Below are positions 1 through 9,100 of a stretch of 24,306 nt of DNA, one piece after another (within the stretch, counting starts at the first letter, position 1; each line of letters begins with the position of its first letter). The position numbers and the translations under genes were made by a program. The notes below the pieces were generated by a model. It ran no database searches. It worked only from the letters and a program-made list of their open reading frames with translations, and was not told the origin of the DNA. The stretch lies in contig CAMLMM010000027.1 in NCBI GenBank assembly GCA_946481105.1, forward strand, positions 1 to 24,306. Direction: 5' to 3'. This DNA comes from an uncultured Alphaproteobacteria bacterium (lineage in GTDB: Bacteria > Pseudomonadota > Alphaproteobacteria > Micavibrionales > Micavibrionaceae).

Positions 1-118
1 CAAAGCGATTGCGCCGTAGGCCGGTATCGAGAACCGTGACCTTGCGGCGGGCGCGGCCAAGTTGAAGTGCGGCAGCAAGTCCAGCAAAGCTACCGCCGAT
101 GATGATGACGTCATCCAT
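1..118 (-). CDS. NAD(P)/FAD-dependent oxidoreductase, thioredoxin-reductase-like (N-terminal fragment)
   Basis: Only the first 39 codons lie in the window; the gene runs off the left edge. The translation starts MDDVIIIGGSFAGLAAAL, a hydrophobic strand followed by a GGxxAG dinucleotide-binding turn (Rossmann fold), and then an R-rich helix and VTVLDTG, whose acidic end is typical of the FAD ribose-binding position. This is the pattern of the small TrxB-like flavoproteins often encoded beside HxlR regulators. An AAAGGAG ribosome-binding site sits nine bases before the ATG. It follows the HxlR gene on the same strand after 59 bases, so the two are probably co-transcribed and the regulator may control it. 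Substrate and the redox cysteines cannot be judged from this fragment. Confidence 0.75.
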   Translation of the reverse strand, partial: MDDVIIIGGSFAGLAAALQLGRARRKVTVLDTGLRRNRF

Positions 119-177
119 GGTGACAAACTCCTTTAGCCAATCAGTATTCTTCAAATGTTTTGCAAGCGATCCGCATG

Positions 178-681
178 CTAACCCTCAAGTATAGGCAGCC
201 CTAACTTCGAATAATGCATTCTTTTGAGCCTGCTTGAAGCGGGGCCAGCTGCAAAAACGACATTGGAATATGAAAGCTCTTCACCGGTTTTTCTATCAAT
301 CATAACCGGGTCAACCACCTTCTTGCTTTTATGACTTACTATAAGGGTGTCCGTGCCTTTGGGCGAATAATACTTATCTCCCCAGGCTGCGAGGGCCGCA
401 ATAACCGGAAGAAAATCCCGCCCACTTTCGGTTAAAATGTATTCATCACGCGGCGGCCGCTCACTATAACGCTGCCGTTCAAGAAGCCCTGATTCTACAA
501 GACTATTTAAGCGCCGCGTCAAGGTGTTTGGAGCAATGCCAAGGGTAGTTTGAAAATCATCAAATCGTTTTAATCCCATCATGGCATCACGTAAAATGAG
601 GATATTCCACCATTCCCCGACATGTTCAAGCGCACGTGCAACTGAGCAGGGCATTTTTTCAAAGCTTTTCTTTTCCATCAT
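178..681 (-). CDS. HxlR-family winged-helix transcriptional regulator
   Basis: A 167-residue protein with an HxlR domain over roughly residues 10-105: the opening PCSVARALEHVGEWWNILILRD, the recognition region FDDFQTTLGIAPNTLTRRLNSL and the wing with ERPPRDEYILTESG are all family hallmarks. Cys12 occupies the position of the conserved N-terminal cysteine that acts as a redox or electrophile sensor in the YodB/HypR branch, so a thiol-sensing role is possible but inferred. The C-terminal 60 residues are an extension I do not recognise. Two adjacent ATG codons start the gene; a GGAG four bases before the first and seven before the second slightly favours the second (678). It probably regulates itself and the flavoprotein behind it; a good sigma-70 promoter lies at 721-749. 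Confidence 0.9.
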   Translation of the reverse strand: MMEKKSFEKMPCSVARALEHVGEWWNILILRDAMMGLKRFDDFQTTLGIAPNTLTRRLNSLVESGLLERQRYSERPPRDEYILTESGRDFLPVIAALAAWGDKYYSPKGTDTLIVSHKSKKVVDPVMIDRKTGEELSYSNVVFAAGPASSRLKRMHYSKLGLPILEG

Positions 682-720
682 AGTTCTCCGCCAAGACGAA
701 TTTTATATACTACTTCTATT

Positions 721-749
721 ATGATAGTGACTATATCTGCAGGAGTCAA
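721..749 (-). promoter_or_regulatory. Predicted sigma-70 promoter of the HxlR-flavoprotein operon
   Basis: Reading the minus strand, TTGACT (744-749) is separated by exactly 17 bases from TATCAT (721-726), about 40 bases before the HxlR start. An imperfect dyad with outer arms ACTA...TAGT (709-728) overlaps the -10 box and could be an HxlR operator, although it is much weaker than the promoter match. The -35 hexamer lies in the perfect palindrome GTCAAGCTTGAC (745-756). Confidence 0.5.
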
Positions 750-751
750 GC

Positions 752-780
752 TTGACCTTCTCATGCTAAGTCTGTAATTT
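752..780 (+). promoter_or_regulatory. Possible divergent promoter for the sixA-like gene
   Basis: On the plus strand TTGACC (752-757) is followed after 17 bases by TAATTT (775-780). The -35 is good and the -10 is poor. It faces away from the HxlR promoter and shares the palindrome GTCAAGCTTGAC. It would give a leader of roughly 95 bases before the sixA-like gene. A second TTGACC at 809-814 has no convincing -10 box. Confidence 0.25.
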
Positions 781-884
781 TTTAAATCTGAGAGGCAGGG
801 GATTGGGTTTGACCTTGAATTTGATGGCAAGGTTTTTATTCTAACGAACAAGCAACCAACTACCTGGCAATACACGAAGCTGTT

Positions 885-1403
885 ATGATGAAACTTATGC
901 TTATGCGGCACGGCGAAGCCGAAGGATCGCCGGATATTGAGCGCCAGCTGACGGAACGCGGTAGACGCGAAAGCCGTCAGGTAGGGAATATACTGCGCCA
1001 AATGGGCCAGACGCCGGATATCATTCTTTGTTCCGGTGTTTTACGTACACGCGAAACCTTGGCTTGCCTGGACTTCATCGGTATTCCCGTGACAGATTGC
1101 CATCTGGGTCTATACCGGGCCGAGTCAGTGCAGGAAATCCTGGATATCATCGCGGATTACACCGCATCCTATCATGAGAAAGTATTGGTCATCGGACATA
1201 ACCCATGGATACATGAAACCGTGCGTTATCTGGGCGCAAAGAAGCCTAACCATTATTTTTATCAGGTGGAGCATCATTATGCGCCATCAACACTGAGCCT
1301 GATTAATTACGCCGGGGTGGACTGGGGCCGGATAAACCCCCAGGCCTGCGAGATTACAGGGGTTCTGACCGGAGCATCAGATCACGCAGCAACGGAATTG
1401 TAA
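885..1403 (+). CDS. sixA: SixA-like phosphohistidine phosphatase (histidine phosphatase superfamily)
   Basis: A 172-residue histidine-phosphatase-fold protein. The catalytic RHGEAE motif is at residues 8-13, LTERGRRES follows as in SixA, and GHNPWIHE supplies the second catalytic histidine. Length is close to that of SixA (about 160). SixA proteins dephosphorylate phosphohistidine, on HPt domains or on phosphotransferase proteins, so the HPt of the large hybrid kinase 5 kb downstream is an attractive but unproven substrate. The gene opens with two ATG codons (885 and 888) and has no strong ribosome-binding site. Its last 50 bases overlap the 3' end of the convergent hdaA gene. Confidence 0.82.
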   Translation: MMKLMLMRHGEAEGSPDIERQLTERGRRESRQVGNILRQMGQTPDIILCSGVLRTRETLACLDFIGIPVTDCHLGLYRAESVQEILDIIADYTASYHEKVLVIGHNPWIHETVRYLGAKKPNHYFYQVEHHYAPSTLSLINYAGVDWGRINPQACEITGVLTGASDHAATEL

Positions 1404-2046
1404 TCTGTTTCTTTTGGGCCATGGCCTGCATAATGGCATCATCGATTAAATGGTCCAAAGCTTCCCATGACCGCTCCATACGTGTCAGCGCAAATTGCAG
1501 CGCCCCTTCAGCCACCATATAACCCTGATCATGGAAACGCCGCGCCATGACCTTTAGCAGCACATCATCATCCGGCGTGGATATTGCCGCATGCGGGGCG
1601 GCGCGCAGGCGCGACCCCAGATCATTGACCGTAAAGACCATCTGTTCCGGGGCGACATGCGACAGCCCCAGAAGATACAGATTATTCTGGCCGCAGAAAT
1701 TATAGATGTGAAACAGCTTTTCTTCCCAGTCACGCGCCCCAATCAGCAGGTCGATACGGTCAATAACCAGATTGCGGTTCTGTGCAAAAATATCATCCAG
1801 CGGCGTATCCATGATAACCTGAGGCCCCAGGCGGATCGCCTTAGACCTGTCGGCCCAGACATCAGCAAGATGGGATTTTCCGGAGCCGCGTGGACCATAA
1901 ACAATGAAGGCTGGAAACGGATGCCAGCCCAGCGGCCATTTTTCAATCCAGTGAAATGCCAGTTCGTTGCAACCGCTCACGAAGAAATCGTCGCGCCCGA
2001 GAACGGGCACTGACTTCAAATCAAGCGGGATTTGCGTGGCTGTCAT
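1354..2046 (-). CDS. hdaA: HdaA, DnaA-related regulator of replication initiation
   Basis: A 230-residue AAA+ protein resembling the DnaA ATPase domain without the DNA-binding part. Residues 5-10 (QIPLDL) match the beta-clamp-binding motif by which Hda proteins dock on DnaN. The Walker A GPRGSGKSH carries Lys57, a Walker-B-like VIDRIDLL follows, and DLGSRLRAAP looks like the box VII region with the arginine finger. The known family role is to stimulate hydrolysis of DnaA-ATP at the clamp so that replication does not re-initiate. The start overlaps the end of the transporter gene by 26 bases on the same strand, so it is the last gene of the DUF2066-perM-hdaA operon. The 3' end overlaps the sixA-like gene tail to tail. 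Confidence 0.9.
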   Translation of the reverse strand: MTATQIPLDLKSVPVLGRDDFFVSGCNELAFHWIEKWPLGWHPFPAFIVYGPRGSGKSHLADVWADRSKAIRLGPQVIMDTPLDDIFAQNRNLVIDRIDLLIGARDWEEKLFHIYNFCGQNNLYLLGLSHVAPEQMVFTVNDLGSRLRAAPHAAISTPDDDVLLKVMARRFHDQGYMVAEGALQFALTRMERSWEALDHLIDDAIMQAMAQKKQITIPLLRDLMLRSEPL

Positions 2047-3130
2047 CCTGTATCAATCCATTTCCGGTACAAAAGTAGCGGCTCTTCTTATATTCGGAAA
2101 TGGCAAAACCCGCAAGCACACCAACACTGGCAGCCACTGGCACGGCCAGGAACATGCCGACAATTCCCATCAGGGAACCACCTGCCATCAGGGCAAAAAT
2201 AATCCAGAGTGGGTGCAGGCCCACGCTGTCGCCCATAACCTTTGGGGTAATAAAATTACCTTCGATGAATTGTCCCGCGAAGAAGATGGCAGCCACAATG
2301 CCCACAAAACTCCAATCGCCACTGGTCTGGAAATAGGCGACCATCACACTTGTTACCAATCCTAAGGTGGAGCCCACGAATGGAATAAAGGACAACAGCC
2401 CTGTCGCAAGCCCAATCACGAACCCGTATTGCAGCCCCGCCAATGACAGCGCAATCGCATAGCCAGTTCCCAGCGCGGCGCAGACCGATGTCTGACCACG
2501 AACGAACCCGGAAATTTTGCCGTCGATACGGCGCAACAGCATATGCACGGTACTGAGATGCTGGCGCGGGATAAGCCCCTCGGCCCACGCCACCACATGC
2601 GGCCATTCGCGCATAAAGAAGAACGCCGCAATCGGGGTAATGATGACTGTTGTAATGAAGTCGATGAACGCTTTGCTCCCCGTGGTGATACCGCCGATTA
2701 TACCCTTTCCGACCGTGAGAGCCTTGCCCACGTTTTCCTGCAGGGCAGTTTGGATCTGGTCCGTAACATCATCCCCCATATGCGATTGCAGCCAGTTCAG
2801 GCGGCTTTCGGCCAGCAGGCGCAATTTCTCGATATAGGTTGGCACCGCCGCGATAAATCCTCCGGCTTCACGGAAGATAACCGGCGAGACAGCCAGGAGA
2901 ATACTGACAACCCCGGCAAAAAAGAGGCCTAGAATGCAGAGGACTGCAGATTGACGTCTGACCCCCTTGCGTATCAGAAATTCAACTATCGGGTTGAGCA
3001 GATAAGCGATTGCGCCGCCCAGAACAAAAGGCAGCAAAACATCGCGGAACAGATTGACCAGCAAAATGATCAATAACAGAGCCACAACCCAGAAAAAATA
3101 CTGCGCATATTGCTTCATGCCGTTATCCAT
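2021..3130 (-). CDS. AI-2E/PerM family membrane transporter
   Basis: A 369-residue polytopic membrane protein of the AI-2E transporter (PerM/TqsA/YdiK) family. There are hydrophobic segments near residues 10-30, 30-50 and 60-85, a soluble middle region with amphipathic helices (about 100-150), and then the conserved membrane block with FIPFVGSTLG, FIEGNFITPKVMGDSVGLHPLWI and the glycine-rich last helices. Substrates across the family are varied (autoinducer-2 export, sodium/proton exchange), so none is assigned. It starts four bases after the DUF2066 stop and runs 26 bases into hdaA, which makes translational coupling likely. The DUF2066-PerM-HdaA order is a recurrent alphaproteobacterial arrangement and supports the assignment. 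Confidence 0.85.
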   Translation of the reverse strand: MDNGMKQYAQYFFWVVALLLIILLVNLFRDVLLPFVLGGAIAYLLNPIVEFLIRKGVRRQSAVLCILGLFFAGVVSILLAVSPVIFREAGGFIAAVPTYIEKLRLLAESRLNWLQSHMGDDVTDQIQTALQENVGKALTVGKGIIGGITTGSKAFIDFITTVIITPIAAFFFMREWPHVVAWAEGLIPRQHLSTVHMLLRRIDGKISGFVRGQTSVCAALGTGYAIALSLAGLQYGFVIGLATGLLSFIPFVGSTLGLVTSVMVAYFQTSGDWSFVGIVAAIFFAGQFIEGNFITPKVMGDSVGLHPLWIIFALMAGGSLMGIVGMFLAVPVAASVGVLAGFAISEYKKSRYFCTGNGLIQDDSHANPA

Positions 3131-3134
3131 CTAT

Positions 3135-4349
3135 TTAATAACCCCCTGAACGCTGTTTAAGGATATAGGTGCCATCACCTGCCGGTTCAACCACAAAACC
3201 ACGTTCCCTGAGACCGGCAACCAGATTTTCCCAGTTGCTATAGCTGATGCGCATATCCACCTGGTTGGTTTTCATGGAGGTAATCATCGGATTACCCATG
3301 CCAGGAATACCATTTAGCTGCTTCCGCATATTCAACCATTGCGGCATTCCGGTGATAAATACTTTAAAGTTAGATTCATTGCGCCCGAATGCAGTTACAG
3401 GAACCGAAGGGGGAACTGGCTCGATATCCGGTTCTGCCTGTGGTGGCATGGTTGTCGTCATATCGTCGGTTGGCGTGGATGGCTTGGGGTTATCCGAGCC
3501 AATATATCCTGTATGCTTCCAATCACCATTCAGCTTGCCGAGCATACCCATCGCTGCCTGAATGAACACGTTCTGATCGCCTGTCTGCGGCGGTACGGTT
3601 TCTTCATATTCCGCATGGTCGGCCAATTCAATGCGACCTCGGTCGGTACGGAACATATCCACTGACAAAGTGTGCGGCTTTTTGGTGCTAACTTTGGCGA
3701 CAGCAATAACAACATCCGCCACATCGTAACGAGCGCGGAGCCGTTTCAGTGAAGATGAGGACAGCACATGCGGATCGCCTTCGCCTATATCGTTGGTGTC
3801 TGCAATGTCTCCGACAGGTAATATCACTGATGTGGCATCATTATTTTTTACGCTTAATCCCGCCAGAAACGGATTGCGTTCTTTGTCCCAAAGAATAACC
3901 GTCTCATCCTTCATAAAGTACGGCAACAACAGGATGGTTTTTTCCGATTCATCATTCCCGGGGACAAAATTGACCGGACCCGTTCCAAAATAGCTACGCA
4001 CCGCCGCCGGACGAAAGCGGAAATTATAAGTACCACGGTAGCGCTTTTTCGACAGCTGCTCGCTGACGATTTCAAAATCCTGCACCATTCCCGATAGAAT
4101 ATGGGCACTGGGTGGCTTGGCGGGCGCAGACCCCAAAAAACGCTCGGCCAGAATGGCAAAAGCTTTATCCTGCGCGATTCCGAAGGCCTTGTTACGCGCT
4201 TTGACCGCGCTTTGATCAAGAACATCAACCTGTACATCCCGGACAAGATAGGCATCCTGGATGCCCTGCCCATAGGCAGAGGTCCCTTTAACACTCAAAA
4301 TGGCCATAAAAAACGACAGAAAAATAAGGAGGGGGACTATACGGGGCAT
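3135..4349 (-). CDS. DUF2066 domain-containing exported protein
   Basis: A protein of about 404 residues when started at the ATG at 4347-4349. That start gives a clean signal peptide ([18 protein letters not shown] then a small-residue region), whereas the longest frame, from 4430, would run across the purM start and add 27 residues of no recognisable use. After the signal comes a DUF2066-type segment, [21 protein letters not shown], then an alpha/beta region, a proline-rich linker (about residues 285-320) and a C-terminal domain with repeated basic, LxxxLNG-like features. DUF2066 has no established biochemical function; members are predicted to be periplasmic. It is the first gene of the operon with perM and hdaA and is divergent from purM across 67 bases. 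Confidence 0.75.
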   Translation of the reverse strand: MPRIVPLLIFLSFFMAILSVKGTSAYGQGIQDAYLVRDVQVDVLDQSAVKARNKAFGIAQDKAFAILAERFLGSAPAKPPSAHILSGMVQDFEIVSEQLSKKRYRGTYNFRFRPAAVRSYFGTGPVNFVPGNDESEKTILLLPYFMKDETVILWDKERNPFLAGLSVKNNDATSVILPVGDIADTNDIGEGDPHVLSSSSLKRLRARYDVADVVIAVAKVSTKKPHTLSVDMFRTDRGRIELADHAEYEETVPPQTGDQNVFIQAAMGMLGKLNGDWKHTGYIGSDNPKPSTPTDDMTTTMPPQAEPDIEPVPPSVPVTAFGRNESNFKVFITGMPQWLNMRKQLNGIPGMGNPMITSMKTNQVDMRISYSNWENLVAGLRERGFVVEPAGDGTYILKQRSGGY

Positions 4350-4416
4350 CGCAAAACAGTTAAAGAAATGGGGACATGTACACCCTCTTTTTACAATAGA
4401 AAGACTGGTTTTCAAA

Positions 4417-5484
4417 ATGAAACCGAACAATGCCTATAAATCAGCTGGGGTTGATATTGACGCCGGGGATGAACTGGTCGAACGGATTAAGCCTTATGCC
4501 AAGGCCACCAATCGTATTGGCACCATGGGCGGACTTGGTGGTTTCGGCGCGCTTTTTGATACCAAGGCGGCCGGATTTGTCGATCCGGTCCTGGTTTCGT
4601 CCACCGACGGCGTGGGAACCAAGATCCGCGTGGCCATTGACGCGGCCCAGCATGATACGGTTGGCATTGATCTGGTCGCCATGTGCGTCAACGATGTATT
4701 GGTCCAGGGCGCAGAACCCTTGTTTTTCCTGGATTATTTCGCCAGCAGCAAGCTCAATGTCGATACCGCCGCCCGTGTGATCGCCGGAATTGCCGAAGGT
4801 TGCAAACAGGCCGGCTGCGCGCTGATTGGCGGTGAAACTGCTGAAATGCCCAGCATGTATGCCGATGGCGACTATGATCTGGCCGGATTTACGGTGGGGG
4901 CCGTCGAACGGTCCAGATTGCTGACCGGGGATACTATTCAGTCAGGCGATACTGTTATCGGTATCGCTTCGTCCGGGGTGCATTCCAACGGATATTCACT
5001 TGTCCGTAAAATTGTAGCCGATAATAGCTTTAACTACAGCGATGCCTTTGCGCCACAACCGGAAAAGACGCTTGGCGAGATTCTGCTGACCCCCACCAAA
5101 ATATATGTTAAATCATTGATGCCGCTCATCAAGGCTGGCAATCTTATCAAAGGTCTCGCTCATATTACGGGTGGCGGCCTGCTCGAAAACATTCCCCGGG
5201 TTCTGCCGGATGGTATTGGTGTCGATTTGGATGCCACTGGCTGGGTTTTGCCGCCTGTATTCAAGTGGTTAAAACAATATGGCGGACTGGATGATACCGA
5301 TATGGCACGCACCTATAATTGCGGTCTGGGAATGATAGCCATCGTGCCCGTCAGCGAGGCCCAAAATATTATCGCGACGCTTCAGCAGGCAGGCGAAACG
5401 GCAACTATAATTGGTCATACCGTTGTTAATGAATCCGAAACACGTGTGCGTATCTCCAACACGGCCAGCGCCTGGGCTGTTTGA
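4417..5484 (+). CDS. purM: Phosphoribosylformylglycinamidine cyclo-ligase (AIR synthetase)
   Basis: A 355-residue PurM, the normal length, catalysing ATP-dependent ring closure of FGAM to AIR in purine synthesis. Diagnostic segments are [20 protein letters not shown] at the start, the nucleotide-binding [47 protein letters not shown], and [15 protein letters not shown]. The ATG at 4417 is chosen because the PurM family begins about there; the frame is open up to 4300, but that part is antisense to the signal peptide of the DUF2066 gene. purN follows with its ATG overlapping the purM TGA by one base, so translation is coupled. Confidence 0.96.
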   Translation: MKPNNAYKSAGVDIDAGDELVERIKPYAKATNRIGTMGGLGGFGALFDTKAAGFVDPVLVSSTDGVGTKIRVAIDAAQHDTVGIDLVAMCVNDVLVQGAEPLFFLDYFASSKLNVDTAARVIAGIAEGCKQAGCALIGGETAEMPSMYADGDYDLAGFTVGAVERSRLLTGDTIQSGDTVIGIASSGVHSNGYSLVRKIVADNSFNYSDAFAPQPEKTLGEILLTPTKIYVKSLMPLIKAGNLIKGLAHITGGGLLENIPRVLPDGIGVDLDATGWVLPPVFKWLKQYGGLDDTDMARTYNCGLGMIAIVPVSEAQNIIATLQQAGETATIIGHTVVNESETRVRISNTASAWAV

Positions 5485-6068
5485 TGCCAAAGGGTAAAAT
5501 CAAGCTGGCTGTGTTTGTTTCGGGTCGGGGAAGCAACCTCCAATCCATAATCGATGCGTGTCGTATCGATGAATTTCCGGCGGAGATTGCTGTTGTCATA
5601 TCCAATAAAGCTGATGTCTATGCTCTTGAAAGAGCAAACATCTCAAACATTCCAACGCGTATCGTTTTGAATAAAGGCTATCCTACCCGGGAAGAATTTG
5701 AGACCCAGCTTCTTACAACGCTTGCCGAGTTTGATATCGACCTGATTTGTCTGGCCGGGTTTATGCGGGTCCTGACCCCACATTTCATAGTGCCCTGGTC
5801 CGGACGTCTTATAAATATCCATCCATCCCTTCTCCCAAAGTATAAAGGTCTTCATACGCACGAGAGAGCCATTGAGGCGGGTGATATCATGAGTGGCTGC
5901 ACCATTCATTACGTGACCCCCGGCGTGGATGAGGGCGAAATCATTTTGCAGCGAAGTGTACCCATCCTGCCCGGAGATACGCCGGACACGCTTGCGGCCC
6001 GCGTTCTTGAACAGGAGCATATAGCCTATCCGGAAGCTATACGTATTCTGGCAAATAAACTGCGTTAA
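5484..6068 (+). CDS. purN: Phosphoribosylglycinamide formyltransferase (GAR transformylase 1)
   Basis: A 194-residue folate-dependent PurN, which transfers the formyl group of 10-formyl-THF to GAR. It opens with IKLAVFVSGRGSNLQSIIDAC, the phosphate-binding loop. The catalytic set is complete: Asn111 and His113 in the INIHPSLLPKYKGLHTH segment and Asp149 in PGVDEGEI, matching Asn106, His108 and Asp144 of the E. coli enzyme. The ATG at 5484 shares its A with the purM stop codon (TGATG); an in-frame TTG one codon earlier is less likely. The pair purM-purN forms a two-gene operon, with 92 bases to the next ATG start and no clear terminator between. Confidence 0.96.
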   Translation: MPKGKIKLAVFVSGRGSNLQSIIDACRIDEFPAEIAVVISNKADVYALERANISNIPTRIVLNKGYPTREEFETQLLTTLAEFDIDLICLAGFMRVLTPHFIVPWSGRLINIHPSLLPKYKGLHTHERAIEAGDIMSGCTIHYVTPGVDEGEIILQRSVPILPGDTPDTLAARVLEQEHIAYPEAIRILANKLR

Positions 6069-6160
6069 TTTCCGCCATCTTGTATCTCATTTATACTCAT
6101 TATTAATGTTTTTCCGTGAAGGTAAAGCTTGGGTTAACCTGCTTCAACATCTTCAAAATT

Positions 6161-9100
6161 ATGGCAAAATCTCCTTTACAATCATTTCCTCTCGTTAAAA
6201 AGAGTCTTAGAGCGGCCTTATTTGTTTTTACTTTGCTTCCACTTTCTTTCGGGGCGAGCGCGCAGACAAAATCGACCGTCCCAGAAGCCACCAACACCAA
6301 AATTAATTATCCCAGCACCGTTTTAAGTGATTTCACCGGCACGGCCGACCTGGAAGGCCACATATATGTTATCCCTGATTCATCCAATAACATCACAAAA
6401 TATAATATCCGCGAAATGGTTCAGCGTGGATACCTGCTTAAATACCGTAAAGATTCCAATCTCATTAATTTGGGTATTGATGGCAACGCGACATGGCTTG
6501 TATTTCCTATTTCCAGTATCAGCGCTAATGAAAGCTGGAGCTTCGGTCTAGGATCTCAAACCACTGGACGTTTTGTCAACGTCAAGCAATTTGAATTGTA
6601 TAATTTGAGCACCGGTCGCACGTTGTATTCGTCGCTCAATGAACAAATGAGTGTCATATCCATCCCCGAAAATTTCAATGTCAACATACCGCAGGGGCAG
6701 ACGACTTTTCTGGCCATGTATATTAAGACTTACGCGGGCAATTTAACGGTTATGTCGCCCCAGTTAAAAAACGGGGCGATGGTAAACCCACTGAATGCTA
6801 TCCTTGATCACCTGGCGACTTTTCTGGCGCTATCGGGATTCGTACTTTTCTTGTGCCTGGCTCGTACAAAACGCAGCTGGTCGCATATGTACGTCGCCTT
6901 GATGTGGCTTGTTGTTTTGCTGCGCTATTTAGTGGTTAAAAATTTTATCTTTCAGAAATTTATCAATGCTGAAGCGTTTGTGCCTGCTACATGGGTCATT
7001 ACTACGCTGCTGCTGATCTTATGCTTTGCTAAAAGCTACCGCAGCGCCGAGGAACGGCCCACCCCATTTCTTTGCGGTCTGGCCGGTATCAGCTTTATCT
7101 GCGGAGTTGCTGGGCTTATCCTAGCGAACGCCACCCCCATCGCCGCTATGTGCCTCAATTATGGCGCCCAGGTATTTATTTATGTTACCCTCGCCACGCT
7201 GGCGGCGCGCCAATCGCAATTACACAGCCGCATGTATTACACGTCACTAATGCTTATCTGCTCATTCCTGTCGGCATCAATTGTTGTGACACTGGTACTT
7301 GGCCTCAATATACTCACAATCACGCCATTAACTATTATGGCTCCGCAAATATTGATGTTTGCCGCTATGCTGTCATCCCTGCTGGCCACATTTTATGACG
7401 AAAACCTTGCTGAAGTTCACCAGGATTATCGCCGTCAGGCTAACCCGCACACAAAAAAGATACTGGAACGCGAAAACAGTGACAGCGATGAGCTAAAAGA
7501 AGAGCGCGAAAAATCCGAGCACCGCCGCTTAATGCAAGTAATTGAGCAGGAGCGGAAAGTTATGTCAGAAATGCAGATAAAGGCTGCCCAACAGACCGAG
7601 GAAATGCGGAAGGCAAAAGAGGCCGCCGATGAGGCTACCCGCGCCAAATCTGCTTTTCTTGCCGTTGTCAGCCATGAGATTCGTACCCCGATGACTGGCA
7701 TTATGGGTATGTTGCGCTTGTTGCAGGATACTACCCTGAGCAAAGAGCAATATGAGTATACCACCACCATCAAAGACTCCGGCGATGCGCTGCTGGCTTT
7801 GCTGAACGATATTCTTGACTTCGAGAAGATTGAAAGCGGTAAGATGGAACTTGAATCCATCAGTTTTGACCTGAAACGCCTGTTACGCGGGATTCAGACT
7901 CTTATGAAAGGGCATGCCGATTTTAAGAATATTGACCTGATTCTGGAACTCGACCCCAATATACCTACTTGGGTTGTGGGCGACCCCACACGGCTGCGCC
8001 AGGTTCTGCTCAACCTTATTAATAACGCCATTAAATTCACCAGCAAGGGTACTGTTTACCTGCGTGTACAGGATTTAACCGGCAAATCAACCGATGTAAA
8101 TAATGAACATAGCATTTACTTTGCGGTTCAGGACTCCGGCATTGGTATAAGTGCCGAAGCGCAGAAAAAGTTGTTTATGCCTTTTGCACAGGCGGATAGC
8201 AGTGTCAGCCGTAAATATGGCGGCACGGGCCTTGGACTTGCCATTTGCAAACGCCTGATCGAAGCTATGGGTGGGAATATCAGCATCAGCAGCAAAGAAA
8301 GCGAAGGCAGCACATTTTTCTTTACGCTGCGCATGATGCGCGGCGCTGAAGTCAAAGAAGAGGGGCAGCAGGACGCGCCACAAGTCTCAGCTTCAACGGC
8401 ATCATCCAATGTGTTCTTCCATCATCATCTCAAGATGCTGGTTGTTGATGACAACATGATTAACCTGAAAGTTGTCAGCGGGTTTGTTGATAAACTTGGC
8501 CTGATCTGTGTAACGGCCGGATCAGGGCGCGAAGTTCTGGAGCTGCTGGAGCGCGAGACATTCAGCGTCATCCTGATGGATCTGCAATTGCCAGACATGG
8601 ACGGAACGCAGATAACGCAGGCCATTCGCAGCCACTCTAACCCTGATGTGCAAAGAACGCCAATCGTTGCGTTCACCGGAAATACGGCAGATTCAGATAT
8701 TGAGGCCTGCCATCAGGCGGGAATGAATGACTTTGCCGCGAAACCCATATCGTTTGAAAAGATGATTGATATCCTCAAAAAGGCGGACGGACAGCTTAGT
8801 TTTAAATGGCCCATTGAAGAATCGCTGCTGTCTGACGATGACATATCCCCATTGATGCGTCATATGGCCCAACAGGCACAGGAATCTTACACGCCAGCCC
8901 CGCAACCAGGTTCATTCGGTGCGGATTTTAATCCCGATGATATAGATTTGAATGAGGATGATGATTCCTTTGCTTCTGCCGTCAAAAAATTTGAGGAAAT
9001 TGCCGCATCCGGGACTGCAGAAAAAGGCACAGGGCCACTTGCCGAATATGGTCTGGACGAAAACATATTGAACTCACTGGTGAAAGGTTTGGGGGCTGGC

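Noticed and set aside
1591..2013. A 140-codon plus-strand frame inside hdaA.
   Set aside because: It lies opposite the Walker A region of hdaA and has no family resemblance.
4300..4430. Upstream extensions of both purM (to 4300) and the DUF2066 gene (to 4430), which would make them overlap head to head by about 130 bases.
   Set aside because: The internal starts give the normal PurM N-terminus and a clean signal peptide; the extensions add no family sequence.
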